Shown piece by piece: positions 52,905 to 61,706 of a stretch of DNA of 64,000 bases (position 1 is its first letter; the number at the start of each line of letters is the position of its first letter). The notes under the pieces were generated by a model, which made no database searches, had not been told where the DNA came from, and was given only the letters and a program-made list of their open reading frames with translations. Made by a program: the position numbers and the translations under genes. Source of the DNA: Betaproteobacteria bacterium (lineage in GTDB: Bacteria > Pseudomonadota > Gammaproteobacteria > Burkholderiales > Usitatibacteraceae); assembly GCA_016708825.1 (NCBI GenBank), contig JADJEZ010000006.1, positions 231,998 through 295,997 on the forward strand, given 5' to 3'.

Positions 52905-53494
52905 AAACGCCAGGTAACGCCCAGGGTCACCTGGTCGGTGTCGGAATCGCGCGGGCCCCAGCGGTCGAGCGCGGAGAAGCGCTCCATCTCGGCCTGCAAG
53001 CCGATCCGACGCGTCAGGTCGTACTTGAGTCCGAGGCCATAGCGAATCCCGGCCCCGGGCCGGGGAATCCCCTCGCCAGCGGAAACCAGCGCTGCCCCGC
53101 CTACGGATCGCCAGGCGCCGACGCGACCGTACAGCGCGGCGTGGCCCCACAGGGGCAAGGTACCGACGGTCTCGAGACTGAATCCCCTTCCCTGCGCCTG
53201 GCCGCCCGCGACCGGCGCCCGAAGTGCCAGCGGGCCGACATCCGCAAATCCGGTCTCGACGGAGAAGTACCGCGAATAGCGGTAGCCCAGCTTCATCTTG
53301 AAGCTCTCGGGTGCAGACGCGCCCAAGCCTCCCCCGAACGGACCTACGAGGGGCCAGTAAAAACCGGGCTCGGGTATGGCTATCGCGGCCGGCTTCGACA
53401 CAGGCCGGAGCAGGCCTATGTAGTCGCCCCCCGCCACCGCGACGGACGAAGCGGCCAGCGCCAGAAACGGCAGCCTGCGAAGGAGATTCCTCAT
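52901..53494 (-). CDS. outer-membrane beta-barrel protein (OmpA-N/OmpW-like)
   Basis: This 197-residue protein has a signal peptide (LLRRLPFLALAASSVAVA, cleavage near AGG), alternating amphipathic strands such as FKMKLGYRYSRYFSVETGFADVG and IRYGLGLKYDLTRRIGLQAEMERF, and a C-terminal TWRF with the terminal Phe recognised by the Bam complex. It looks like an eight-stranded barrel of the OmpA-like superfamily. The function is not known. The start ATG 53494 is chosen because the signal peptide begins there; upstream codons are open but not protein-like. Confidence 0.75.
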   Translation of the reverse strand: MRNLLRRLPFLALAASSVAVAGGDYIGLLRPVSKPAAIAIPEPGFYWPLVGPFGGGLGASAPESFKMKLGYRYSRYFSVETGFADVGPLALRAPVAGGQAQGRGFSLETVGTLPLWGHAALYGRVGAWRSVGGAALVSAGEGIPRPGAGIRYGLGLKYDLTRRIGLQAEMERFSALDRWGPRDSDTDQVTLGVTWRF

Positions 53495-53572
53495 GAAGCG
53501 ATAGTGGGTACTCGGCTTTCCGTCGTCAACGAAAACGCCGGAAAGCAGGGACCGGCAGCGTAAAATTGCGGC

Positions 53573-54270
53573 ATGGACGCAACAATTCGGCCCATTCGCA
53601 GCTTCGTGCTCCGGCAAGGGCGGTTTTCGCCTGGACAGCAACGTGCCTACGAATTGCTCATGCCCCGCTTTGGCGTGCCGTTTTCACTGGATTTCATCGA
53701 TTTACACGCCATTTTCGGCCGGAAAGCGCCCGCAATCCTGGAAATCGGCTTCGGAATGGGGGAGACGACCGCGAGAATCGCCGCCGAGAACCCGGAAAAC
53801 GACTATTTCGGCGTCGAAGTCCATTCCCCCGGCGTCGGTGCGCTGCTCAAACGCATCGAGGAGCAGGCGCTCACCAATATTCGTCTCGTCCAGCACGACG
53901 CCGTGAAGTCGTGCGGACCATGGTGCCGCCGGGCTCCCTTGCCGGAATCCATGTCTTCTTCCCGGACCCCTGGCCGAAGAAACGCCACCACAAGCGCCGC
54001 CTCGTCCAGCCGTCGTTCGCCGGGCTGCTCGCGAGCCGCCTCGCACCGGGCGGGTACCTGCATGCGGCCACGGACTGGCAGGAGTATGCCGAGCACATCC
54101 TCGCGACCCTTTCGGGCGTAGATACCCTGCAGAACGACTACGAGGGATTCGCGAAACGGCCCGAAACCCGGCCCGAGACGAAATTCGAGCAGCGCGGGCG
54201 CCGCCTCGGCCACGGATCTTGGGATGTGATCTTCCGCAGAACCGCGCAAGACCCAGGAGCCGCCCCTTGA
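53573..54270 (+). CDS. trmB: tRNA (guanine-N7-)-methyltransferase (frameshifted)
   Basis: TrmB adds m7G at position 46 of tRNA using SAM. The N-terminal half contains LEIGFGMGETT (SAM motif) and NDYFGVEVHSPGVGALL. A missing G near 53902 breaks the frame after VQHDAV; adding it restores EVVRTMVPPGSLAGIHVFFPDPWPKKRHHKRR, the family hallmark, and a protein of about 232 residues. A TAAAAT hexamer ends 6 bases before the ATG, with no ribosome site, hinting at a leaderless start. It overlaps the FecR-domain gene. Confidence 0.92.
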
Positions 54271-54962
54271 ATCCGAAAAGTCCCGCTTCCTTCACGTCGG
54301 CACGTCGCCGGTTCATCACCCGCCTGGCAGCTGCCGGCGCGCTCGGCGCGGGCGGCCTGTCGGGCTTCATGAGCCGGGCGCTCGCGAGGGGCGATCTCCC
54401 CACCATTCCCGGCGTGAACCAGCTCAAGGGAGTCGCCACCGTGAACGGCCGGCCCGCCATCGTGGGCACGCCGGTCACGTCCCGGGACCGGGTGGTCACC
54501 GGCTCCGGAAGCCGGGCGGTGATCGTGATCAAGGACGACGCGTTCCTGGTTCGCGAGAACACCACCCTCGAATTCGCCGAGTCTGGCGGCGTATTGAGCC
54601 GGCTCCTCATAGAGGCCGGCAGCGTGCTGTCGGTGTTCGGCAAGAAACCCCTCGTCATCAAGGCCGCCAATGCGACGATCGGCATCCGTGGCACCGGCGC
54701 GTACCTCGAGGTGGACCCGGAAAAGGTCTATTTCTGCCTCTGCTACGGCGAGGCCGATCTCGACGGGCCGGGGATGGCGGCGCCGAAGCGCCTGAGCACG
54801 GCGCACCACGAAAACCCCCTGATCCTCACCGACCGGGGCGGGATCATGGCGGCGACCTCGGGGCCGGTCATGAACCATACGGACGACGAGCTGATCCTCC
54901 TCGAGTCCCTCGTCGGCCGCGACCCTCCTTTCGTCAACGACCCCTTTCGAAATTCCTATTGA
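54267..54962 (+). CDS. Tat-exported FecR-domain protein
   Basis: This 231-residue protein starts at a TTG that overlaps the trmB stop. It has a twin-arginine signal (SARRRFITRLAAAGALGAGG) and a FecR-type beta domain (TSRDRVVTGSGSRAVIVIKDDAFLVRENT; ATIGIRGTGAYLEV), then a VYFCLCYG motif with two close cysteines. No TonB receptor or ECF sigma gene is nearby, so it is unlikely to be a classical FecR anti-sigma factor. The Tat signal implies export after folding, perhaps with a cofactor bound by the cysteines. The function is not known. Confidence 0.78.
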   Translation: MNPKSPASFTSARRRFITRLAAAGALGAGGLSGFMSRALARGDLPTIPGVNQLKGVATVNGRPAIVGTPVTSRDRVVTGSGSRAVIVIKDDAFLVRENTTLEFAESGGVLSRLLIEAGSVLSVFGKKPLVIKAANATIGIRGTGAYLEVDPEKVYFCLCYGEADLDGPGMAAPKRLSTAHHENPLILTDRGGIMAATSGPVMNHTDDELILLESLVGRDPPFVNDPFRNSY

Positions 54963-54986
54963 ATGGCGGGGTGCGGCAAAGGTCCC

Positions 54987-55011
54987 ATAGTTGAGAAGTT
55001 TACTCAACTAT
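54987..55011. promoter_or_regulatory. 25-bp palindromic operator before folE2 (IscR type 1-like)
   Basis: ATAGTTGAG and CTCAACTAT form a perfect 9-base inverted repeat with a 7-base centre. The 25-base site agrees with the IscR type 1 consensus, as I recall it, at about 21 positions, including both ATA/TAT ends. It overlaps the -35 element of the folE2 promoter, as expected for repression. Another Rrf2-family regulator is possible. Confidence 0.62.
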
Positions 55012-55027
55012 CCGATCGACCTATACT
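54999..55027 (+). promoter_or_regulatory. sigma-70 promoter of folE2
   Basis: TTTACT (54999-55004) and TATACT (55022-55027) are spaced by 17 bases. The predicted start of transcription is near 55034, about 20 bases before the GTG start of folE2. The -35 element lies inside the palindromic operator. Confidence 0.66.
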
Positions 55028-55054
55028 TTCTGCCATTCCGTACGAGGATTGCCC

Positions 55055-55858
55055 GTGAACCAGCGCAGCCCGGCACCCATCCCGGACGTCCAGGCCACCC
55101 CGGATATCCGCCGTATCGCCATCGACAAGGTGGGGATCAAGTCCATCCGCCATCCCATGCGGATCCTGGAGCGTGCCGGCGGCATCCAGCACACCGTCGC
55201 GAACTTCAGCATGTTCGTGGGCCTGCCGCACCAGTTCAAGGGAACCCACATGTCCCGGTTCGTGGAGATCCTGAACGCCCACGAGCGCGAGATCACGGTC
55301 GACTCCTTTCGCGCGATGCTCCGGCAGATGGTGAAGAAGCTCGAGGCGGAGACCGGCCACATCGAGATGGGCTTCCCCTACTTCGTGTCGAAAAAGGCGC
55401 CGGTCTCCGGCGTCGAGAGCCTGCTCGACTACGAGGTCACCTTCGTGGGCGAGATCGCCGAGGGCCGCGAGCAGTTCGCCCTGAAGGTCCAGGTGCCGGT
55501 GACGAGCCTGTGCCCGTGCTCGAAGAAGATCGCGGACTACGGCGCCCACAACCAGCGCTCCCACGTGACCATCGCGGCGCGCGTGCACAGCTTCGTCTGG
55601 ATCGAGGAGCTGATCGACCTGGTGGAAAAGCAGGCCTCGAGCGAACTCTACGGGCTGCTCAAGCGCCCCGACGAGAAGTACGTGACCGAACTCGCCTACG
55701 ACAACCCGAAGTTCGTCGAGGACATGGTGCGCGACATCGCGGGAATGCTCGACGCGGATTCGCGCATCGAGGCCTACGTGGTGGAATCGGAGAATTTCGA
55801 GTCCATCCACAACCACTCGGCCTACGCGATGGTCCGGAAGAACTGGCCCGCCTGCTAG
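55055..55858 (+). CDS. folE2: GTP cyclohydrolase FolE2 (type IB)
   Basis: This 267-residue enzyme makes dihydroneopterin triphosphate from GTP, the first step of folate and queuosine synthesis. It is the metal-flexible alternative to zinc-dependent FolE. Family motifs are VGIKSIRHPMRI, NFSMFVGLPHQFKGTHMSRF, the catalytic cysteine block VPVTSLCPCSKKI and AHNQRSHVTI. The GTG start at 55055 has a GAGG ribosome site at good spacing. The upstream palindrome suggests control by an iron-sulfur or metal sensor. Confidence 0.95.
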   Translation: MNQRSPAPIPDVQATPDIRRIAIDKVGIKSIRHPMRILERAGGIQHTVANFSMFVGLPHQFKGTHMSRFVEILNAHEREITVDSFRAMLRQMVKKLEAETGHIEMGFPYFVSKKAPVSGVESLLDYEVTFVGEIAEGREQFALKVQVPVTSLCPCSKKIADYGAHNQRSHVTIAARVHSFVWIEELIDLVEKQASSELYGLLKRPDEKYVTELAYDNPKFVEDMVRDIAGMLDADSRIEAYVVESENFESIHNHSAYAMVRKNWPAC

Positions 55859-55874
55859 AGTTCCGCGGCCCCGT

Positions 55875-56525
55875 TCAGTACCGTTTGGTGAGCGTGAGGT
55901 TGGCGCCTTCCCGGCGCATCTCCGTGCGGTTGAGGAAGCTCATGCCGAGGAGCGCGATCTCCAGGCCGGCCGACTCGTGCACGACCGCGTCCACGGCATT
56001 CAGGGTCATCGTGCCCAGGGCCACGGAGTCGAGCCGGACACGGTAGACGATGACGCGGCCGTTGGCCGTCTGCGAAACCACCTGCTGGCCGCTGCGGTAG
56101 TCGATGCCGAGCCTTCGCGCATCGACGGCGGGCAGCGTCACGAGGGTGGCGCCGGTATCGACGAGAAAGCGCATGCGCGCACCGTTCACGCTGCCCTCGG
56201 CCACGAAGTGGCCGTTTCCGTCCGCCGCAAGCGTCACGCTTTGCAGCGTGCCGGTGAGTGCAGCCGACTCCGCGTGCTGCCCGAGTTCGAGCACCTGGCG
56301 CTGGCCGTCGATCTCCAGCGTTGCCGAGCGGGAGTCGGCCGAGACCAGCAGCACGCCCTCGGCCGTGCGCTGGCCCGCTGAAAGGGTCCGCGGCGCGCCG
56401 CGATCGATGACGACGACGGCCTTCCCGGGAAAGAGGCCGATCACGTTCACCTCGGTGGCACCCGCGACGAGCGACACGGCCATCGCCGCCGCCATAGAAT
56501 GCCGGAGTGTCCTGAAGAGAGTCAT
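55875..56525 (-). CDS. retropepsin-like aspartic protease (periplasmic, clan AA)
   Basis: This 216-residue protein has an N-terminal hydrophobic export signal (AAAMAVSLVAGATE) and a C-terminal half with the retropepsin motif FLVDTGATLVTLP, one catalytic Asp per chain, implying a homodimer. A later block IALLGMSFLNRTEMRREG is typical of the TIGR02281-type family. The substrate is unknown. ATG 56525 gives the longest form; ATG 56495 or 56486 would place the start directly at the signal peptide and leave room for a promoter. Confidence 0.85.
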   Translation of the reverse strand: MTLFRTLRHSMAAAMAVSLVAGATEVNVIGLFPGKAVVVIDRGAPRTLSAGQRTAEGVLLVSADSRSATLEIDGQRQVLELGQHAESAALTGTLQSVTLAADGNGHFVAEGSVNGARMRFLVDTGATLVTLPAVDARRLGIDYRSGQQVVSQTANGRVIVYRVRLDSVALGTMTLNAVDAVVHESAGLEIALLGMSFLNRTEMRREGANLTLTKRY

Positions 56526-56528
56526 GTG

Positions 56529-57244
56529 ATGAAGCCCGTCGCCGTCTTTCGCCACGCCCTCACGGAAGGGCCAGGCTATTTTGCCAGTTTCCTGGACGAG
56601 AACCGGATCGCGTGGCGGCTCGTGAAGCTCGACGTTGGGGAGCCCGTTCCCGGGAACCCCGCGGACTTCGCGGGACTCGCATTCATGGGGGGGCCGATGA
56701 GCGCGAACGACGACCTGCCCTGGACCGCGCCCGTGCTCGAGCTCATGCGCGCCGCCGTCCGACTGAACGTTCCGGTGATCGGCCATTGCCTCGGCGGGCA
56801 GCTGCTCGCGAAGGCGCTGGGGGCGGAGGTCACGGCGAGCCCGGTGAAGGAGATCGGCTGGAACCGCGTCGACATCGAGGACTCGCCGCAGGCGCGCGAT
56901 GGTTCGGGGGCGAGGAGCGTTCCTTCATCACGTTCCAGTGGCATGGGGAGACGTTCGCCATTCCGCCCGGCGGGACGCGCATCCTGCGCGGGGCACACTG
57001 CACGAACCAGGCCTACGTGGTAGCCGGCCGCCACCTCGGGATGCAGTGCCACGTCGAGATGACGCCTGAACTCGTGAAGACCTGGTGTGCAACGGGCGGG
57101 CCCGAGATCGAACGGAGCCTGGCGAGCCCCGCCGTCCAGGCAGCCGCGTCCATCGAAAGCGAGGCTCCGGAGCGCCTGCCGGTGCTCACCGATGTCGCCC
57201 GGCGTCTCTACACCCGCTGGATCGCGGGGCTCGATCGCGGCTAG
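56529..57244 (+). CDS. class I glutamine amidotransferase domain protein (frameshifted)
   Basis: The protein starts MKPVAVFRHALTEGPG and contains LAFMGGPMSANDD and the nucleophile motif GHCLGGQLLAKALG. A missing base near 56896-56906 breaks the frame in a GC repeat; repair restores RRWFGGEERSFITFQWHGETFAIP with the catalytic histidine and a C-terminus ending at 57244 (about 238 residues). It resembles GMP synthase-like amidotransferases of unknown substrate. The start codon is only 3 bases from the divergent protease ATG if both longest forms are real. Confidence 0.84.
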
Positions 57245-57283
57245 CCACGCCGCAACCGGGATCGAAGGCCGGGGCCGGAGCGC

Positions 57284-57769
57284 CTAGTCGCGGAAGTTCT
57301 GGAACGAGAGCGGGACCTCGGTCACCCCGGCGCGCAGCAGCGCGATCGCCTCCTGCAGGATGTCGCGCTTGGCGCCGGAGACCCGCACCACGTCGCCCTG
57401 GATCGCGGCCGTGACCTTCAACTTCGCGTCCTTCACCATCTTCACGATCTTCTTCGCGAGTTCCGGCTCCACGCCGCTCCTGGCGGTGAGCATCTGCTTC
57501 ACCTTGTCGCCGCCGATCTTCTCCGGCTTTTCCGGCGTCAGGAGGCGCAGGTCCACGCCGCGCTTGGCGAACCGCGCGTTCAGCACGTCCCTCACCTGAC
57601 CCAGCTTGAACTCGTCGTCCGCAAAGAGCGTCAGCTCGCACTCGCTCTGCTCGACGCGCGCATCCGATCCCTTGAAGTCGAAGCGGTTGGAGATCTCCTT
57701 GTTGGCCTGCTCGACGGCGTTCTTCACCTCGACCAGGTTCGCCTCGCACACGATGTCGAAGGACGGCAT
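57284..57769 (-). CDS. yajQ: YajQ-family nucleotide-binding protein
   Basis: This 161-residue protein begins MPSFDIVCEANLVEVKNAVEQA and shows SNRFDFKGSDARVE, the KIVKMVKDAKLKV segment and VRVSGAKRDILQEAI. Members bind nucleotides; in Xanthomonas a homolog binds cyclic-di-GMP and controls transcription. It converges with the amidotransferase gene and lies 17 bases after argG on the same strand. Confidence 0.95.
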   Translation of the reverse strand: MPSFDIVCEANLVEVKNAVEQANKEISNRFDFKGSDARVEQSECELTLFADDEFKLGQVRDVLNARFAKRGVDLRLLTPEKPEKIGGDKVKQMLTARSGVEPELAKKIVKMVKDAKLKVTAAIQGDVVRVSGAKRDILQEAIALLRAGVTEVPLSFQNFRD

Positions 57770-57786
57770 GGCGGAACCTCCCGGCG

Positions 57787-59007
<1,221 letters not shown>

Positions 59008-59041
59008 GGAATTCGCGCTTTCGGGGAATCGGTTTCGGGTT

Positions 59042-59956
59042 TCAGGGCTCGACGCGCCCGAGGAGCAGGTACTCCATGAGCGCCTTCTGGGCGTGCAGGC
59101 GATTTTCCGCCTCTTCCCAGACCACGCTCTGCGCTCCGTCAAGAACCTCGGCCGAGACCTCCTCGCCGCGGTGCGCGGGAAGGCAGTGCATGAAAAGCGC
59201 GTCCTTGCGGGCGGCCGACATCATCTCGGCGTCCACGGTGAATGCCGCGAAGGCGTCCTTCCTCGCGTCGGTTTCCACCTCCCAGCCCATGCTCGTCCAC
59301 ACGTCCGTCGTCACGAGATCCGCGCCCCTGGCGGCCGCGTGGGGGTCTCCGAAGAGCTCGAGGTGGCTGCGTTCGATGCCCGCCGCGCGTGCCGGCTCCA
59401 GTTCATAGCCCGCCGGGCTCGCGACGTTCAGCTTGAAGCCGAGGAGGGTGGCCGCCTGGAGCCAGGTGTTGCACATGTTGTTGCTGTCGCCGATCCAGGC
59501 CACGGTCTTGCCGGTGATGGGCCCGCGATGCTCGACGAAAGTGTAGATGTCGGCGAGGACCTGGCAGGGATGGTATTCGTCGGTCAGCCCGTTGATGACC
59601 GGCACGCGGGAATGGGCGGCGAATCGCTCGATGATCCCCTGCTCGAAAGTCCTGATCATCACGATGTCGACCATCCGCGAGACGACGCGCGCGACGTCCT
59701 CGATGGGCTCTCCCCGGCCGAGCTGCGTCTCGCCCATGGTGAGCACGATCGAGGCGCCGCCCAGCTGGAACATGCCCGCCTCGAAGGAGACACGGGTGCG
59801 GGTCGAGCTCTTCTCGAACACCATCGCGAGCATCCGGTCGGTCAGCGGCCGGTAGGCGATGTAGTTCTTGAACTGCTCCTTGATCGCCCGGGTTCTCCGG
59901 AAGAGGTGCTCGAACTCCTCGGCTGAGAAGTCGCGCAGCTGCAGGAAATGCCGCAT
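59042..59956 (-). CDS. argF: ornithine carbamoyltransferase
   Basis: This 304-residue enzyme forms citrulline from ornithine and carbamoyl phosphate. The carbamoyl phosphate loop is EKSSTRTRVSFEAG, with HPCQVLADIYT and the ornithine-site HCLPAHRGEEV. The start ATG at 59956 is 6 bases after the argD stop; argG follows 35 bases downstream. The order argD-argF-argG suggests co-transcription. Confidence 0.96.
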   Translation of the reverse strand: MRHFLQLRDFSAEEFEHLFRRTRAIKEQFKNYIAYRPLTDRMLAMVFEKSSTRTRVSFEAGMFQLGGASIVLTMGETQLGRGEPIEDVARVVSRMVDIVMIRTFEQGIIERFAAHSRVPVINGLTDEYHPCQVLADIYTFVEHRGPITGKTVAWIGDSNNMCNTWLQAATLLGFKLNVASPAGYELEPARAAGIERSHLELFGDPHAAARGADLVTTDVWTSMGWEVETDARKDAFAAFTVDAEMMSAARKDALFMHCLPAHRGEEVSAEVLDGAQSVVWEEAENRLHAQKALMEYLLLGRVEP

Positions 59957-59961
59957 CGGCG

Positions 59962-61160
59962 CTAGACCGCGGCCGGCGCGGGCGCCTCGGCGAGGAACGC
60001 CTTCACCAGGAGCGCCAGGCGCGAAACCAGCTCCGACGACTCGTGGTCTCCGAACACGAGCGGCGGCAGGAGCCTCACCACCTTGTCGGCCGTCACGTTG
60101 ATCACGATGCCCGCCTCGAGCCCGCGGCGCACGAGATCCCCGCACGGGCGGTCGAGTTCCACGCCGATCATGAGGCCCATGCCGCGGATTTCCTTCACGG
60201 CCGCCATGCCGGAGAACTCCCGGGCAAGCCCCTGCCGGATGGCCTCGCCCTGGCGCGCAGCGTTGGCGAGCAGCCCCTCGCGCTCCAGGATCTCGAGCGT
60301 CGCGAGGCCCGCGACGGACACCAGCGGGCCGCCGCCGAAGGTGGTGCCGTGATTGCCGGGCTTGAAGACCTGCGCCGCGATTCCGCGCGCGAGGCAGGCG
60401 CCGATGGGAACGCCCGACGCAAGGCCCTTGGCAAGCGACATCACGTCCGGGACGATGCCGGCCCACTGATGTGTGCGAACCACTTGCCGGTGCGTCCGAC
60501 CCCGCTCTGCACCTCGTCGATCATCAGGAGCCACTGGCGGCGATCGCAGATCTCGCGAAGCTTGCGCACGTACTCGGCGTCCGCGACATGGATGCCCCCT
60601 TCCCCCTGGAGGACTTCCATCAGGACCGCCACGATCGAGGGGTGTTCGCTCAAGCGCTCGATGGCGCCCGGGTCGTTGTAGGGGACGCGCAGGAACCCGC
60701 CCATGAGCGGCTCGAAGCCCGCCTGGGCCTTCCTCGAACCCGTGGCCGAGAGCGTGGCGAGCGTGCGACCGTGCCACGCCTTTTCCATCACCACGATGGA
60801 GGGATCCTCGATGCCGCGCTGGTGGCCGTGCAGGCGCGCGATCTTGATCGCGCATTCGTTCGCCTCGGCGCCGGAGTTGCAGAAGAAGGCGTTGTCCATG
60901 CCGGCCAGCCCGCACAGCTTCTCCGCCAGGCGTTCCTGCTCCCTCACCTCGAACAGGTTCGACGTGTGGATCAGCTTCGCCGCCTGTTCGGCGATCGCCT
61001 TCACCAGGGCGGGGTGAGCGTGGCCCAGGCCGCTCACCGCGATTCCCGCCAGCGCGTCGAGGTAACGCTTTCCCTGCTCGTCCCACAGCCACGCCCCCTC
61101 GCCGCGCACGAATGCCACGGGCTGGGGCGAATAGGTCCTCATGAGATGGGCGGCTGTCAT
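59962..61160 (-). CDS. argD: acetylornithine aminotransferase (frameshifted)
   Basis: This PLP enzyme of arginine synthesis starts at ATG 61160 with MTAAHLMRTYSPQPVAFVRGEG and shows NSGAEANECAIKIAR, WHGRTLATLSATG and the IDEVQSGVGRTGKWFAH block. The frame breaks near 60468-60475 (two extra bases or one missing); repair gives HQWAGIVPDVMSLAKGLASG, with the PLP lysine, and the C-terminal FGGGPLVSVAG and GMGLMIGVEL regions. The repaired protein is about 399 residues. It is followed closely by argF. Confidence 0.93.
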
Positions 61161-61180
61161 GAACGCCTCGCAGAAACGAT

Positions 61181-61203
61181 CACGGCGGCCTCGCGCCGCC
61201 GTG
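61181..61203. repeat. perfect 9-bp hairpin between rpsT and argD
   Basis: CACGGCGGC (61181-61189) pairs with GCCGCCGTG (61195-61203) across a 5-base loop, 21 bases before the argD start and 98 bases after rpsT. A second GC hairpin lies at 61271-61290, directly after rpsT. Neither has a clear U tract, so they may be weak terminators or attenuating structures. Confidence 0.4.
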
Positions 61204-61300
61204 GATGTGTGCAGCCGATTATCGGCAAATTCACCGGGTGCCGCAACCGCGTGGCCCGGTGCCTCGCTGGGGCGGCGCGACCGCGCCGCCGCCCGCGTGC

Positions 61301-61573
61301 CTAGGGCCGGCCGGCCAGCGCCTTGACCTGCAGCGCAAGGCGGCTCTTGTGACGGGCGGCCTTGTTCTTGTGGATGATCTTCTTGTCGGCGATGCGGTCG
61401 ATCGTCGAGACGTTCTCGTCGAACGCGGCCTGCGCGGCCTTGGCGCCGCCCGCGGCGATCGCGGTCTTCACCTTCTTGATCGCGGTCCGGAGGGTGGTGC
61501 GAAGGCCCATGTTGGCAACGCGGTGCTTGTCCGCCTGCTTCGCACGTTTCGCTGCCTGCTTGGAATTGGCCAT
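61301..61573 (-). CDS. rpsT: 30S ribosomal protein S20
   Basis: This 90-residue basic protein begins MANSKQAAKRAKQADKHR and has the S20 pattern GLRTTLRTAIKKVKTAIA, IIHKNKAARHKSRL. It binds 16S rRNA during early 30S assembly. It is divergent from murJ and has a good sigma-70 promoter. The order murJ-rpsT is common in betaproteobacteria. Confidence 0.97.
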   Translation of the reverse strand: MANSKQAAKRAKQADKHRVANMGLRTTLRTAIKKVKTAIAAGGAKAAQAAFDENVSTIDRIADKKIIHKNKAARHKSRLALQVKALAGRP

Positions 61574-61617
61574 GTGTCTGGATCCTGGAGTCGGGGGTTT
61601 CGAAAACGAAGCCTGAT

Positions 61618-61646
61618 ATTATACAGCGCTTGTCCTGTCAAAACAA
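61618..61646 (-). promoter_or_regulatory. sigma-70 promoter of rpsT
   Basis: On the minus strand TTGTTT (61646-61641) and TATAAT (61623-61618) are separated by 17 bases, about 45 bases before the rpsT ATG. A TTGACA also occurs in the spacer, but only 12 bases from the -10, too close to act with it. Confidence 0.7.
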
Positions 61647-61706
61647 AGCCCTAGCTTCCCCCCCGCTTTCCCCGCCCGCCGCGGCCCGCAACGCTCGCCC
61701 GAGCCC

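Noticed and set aside
61271..61290. Rho-independent terminator after rpsT
   Set aside because: A good 8-bp GC stem exists, but no U tract follows on the rpsT strand.
61618..61640. TTGACA followed by TATAAT as the rpsT promoter
   Set aside because: Only 12 bases separate them. TTGTTT at 17 bases fits better.
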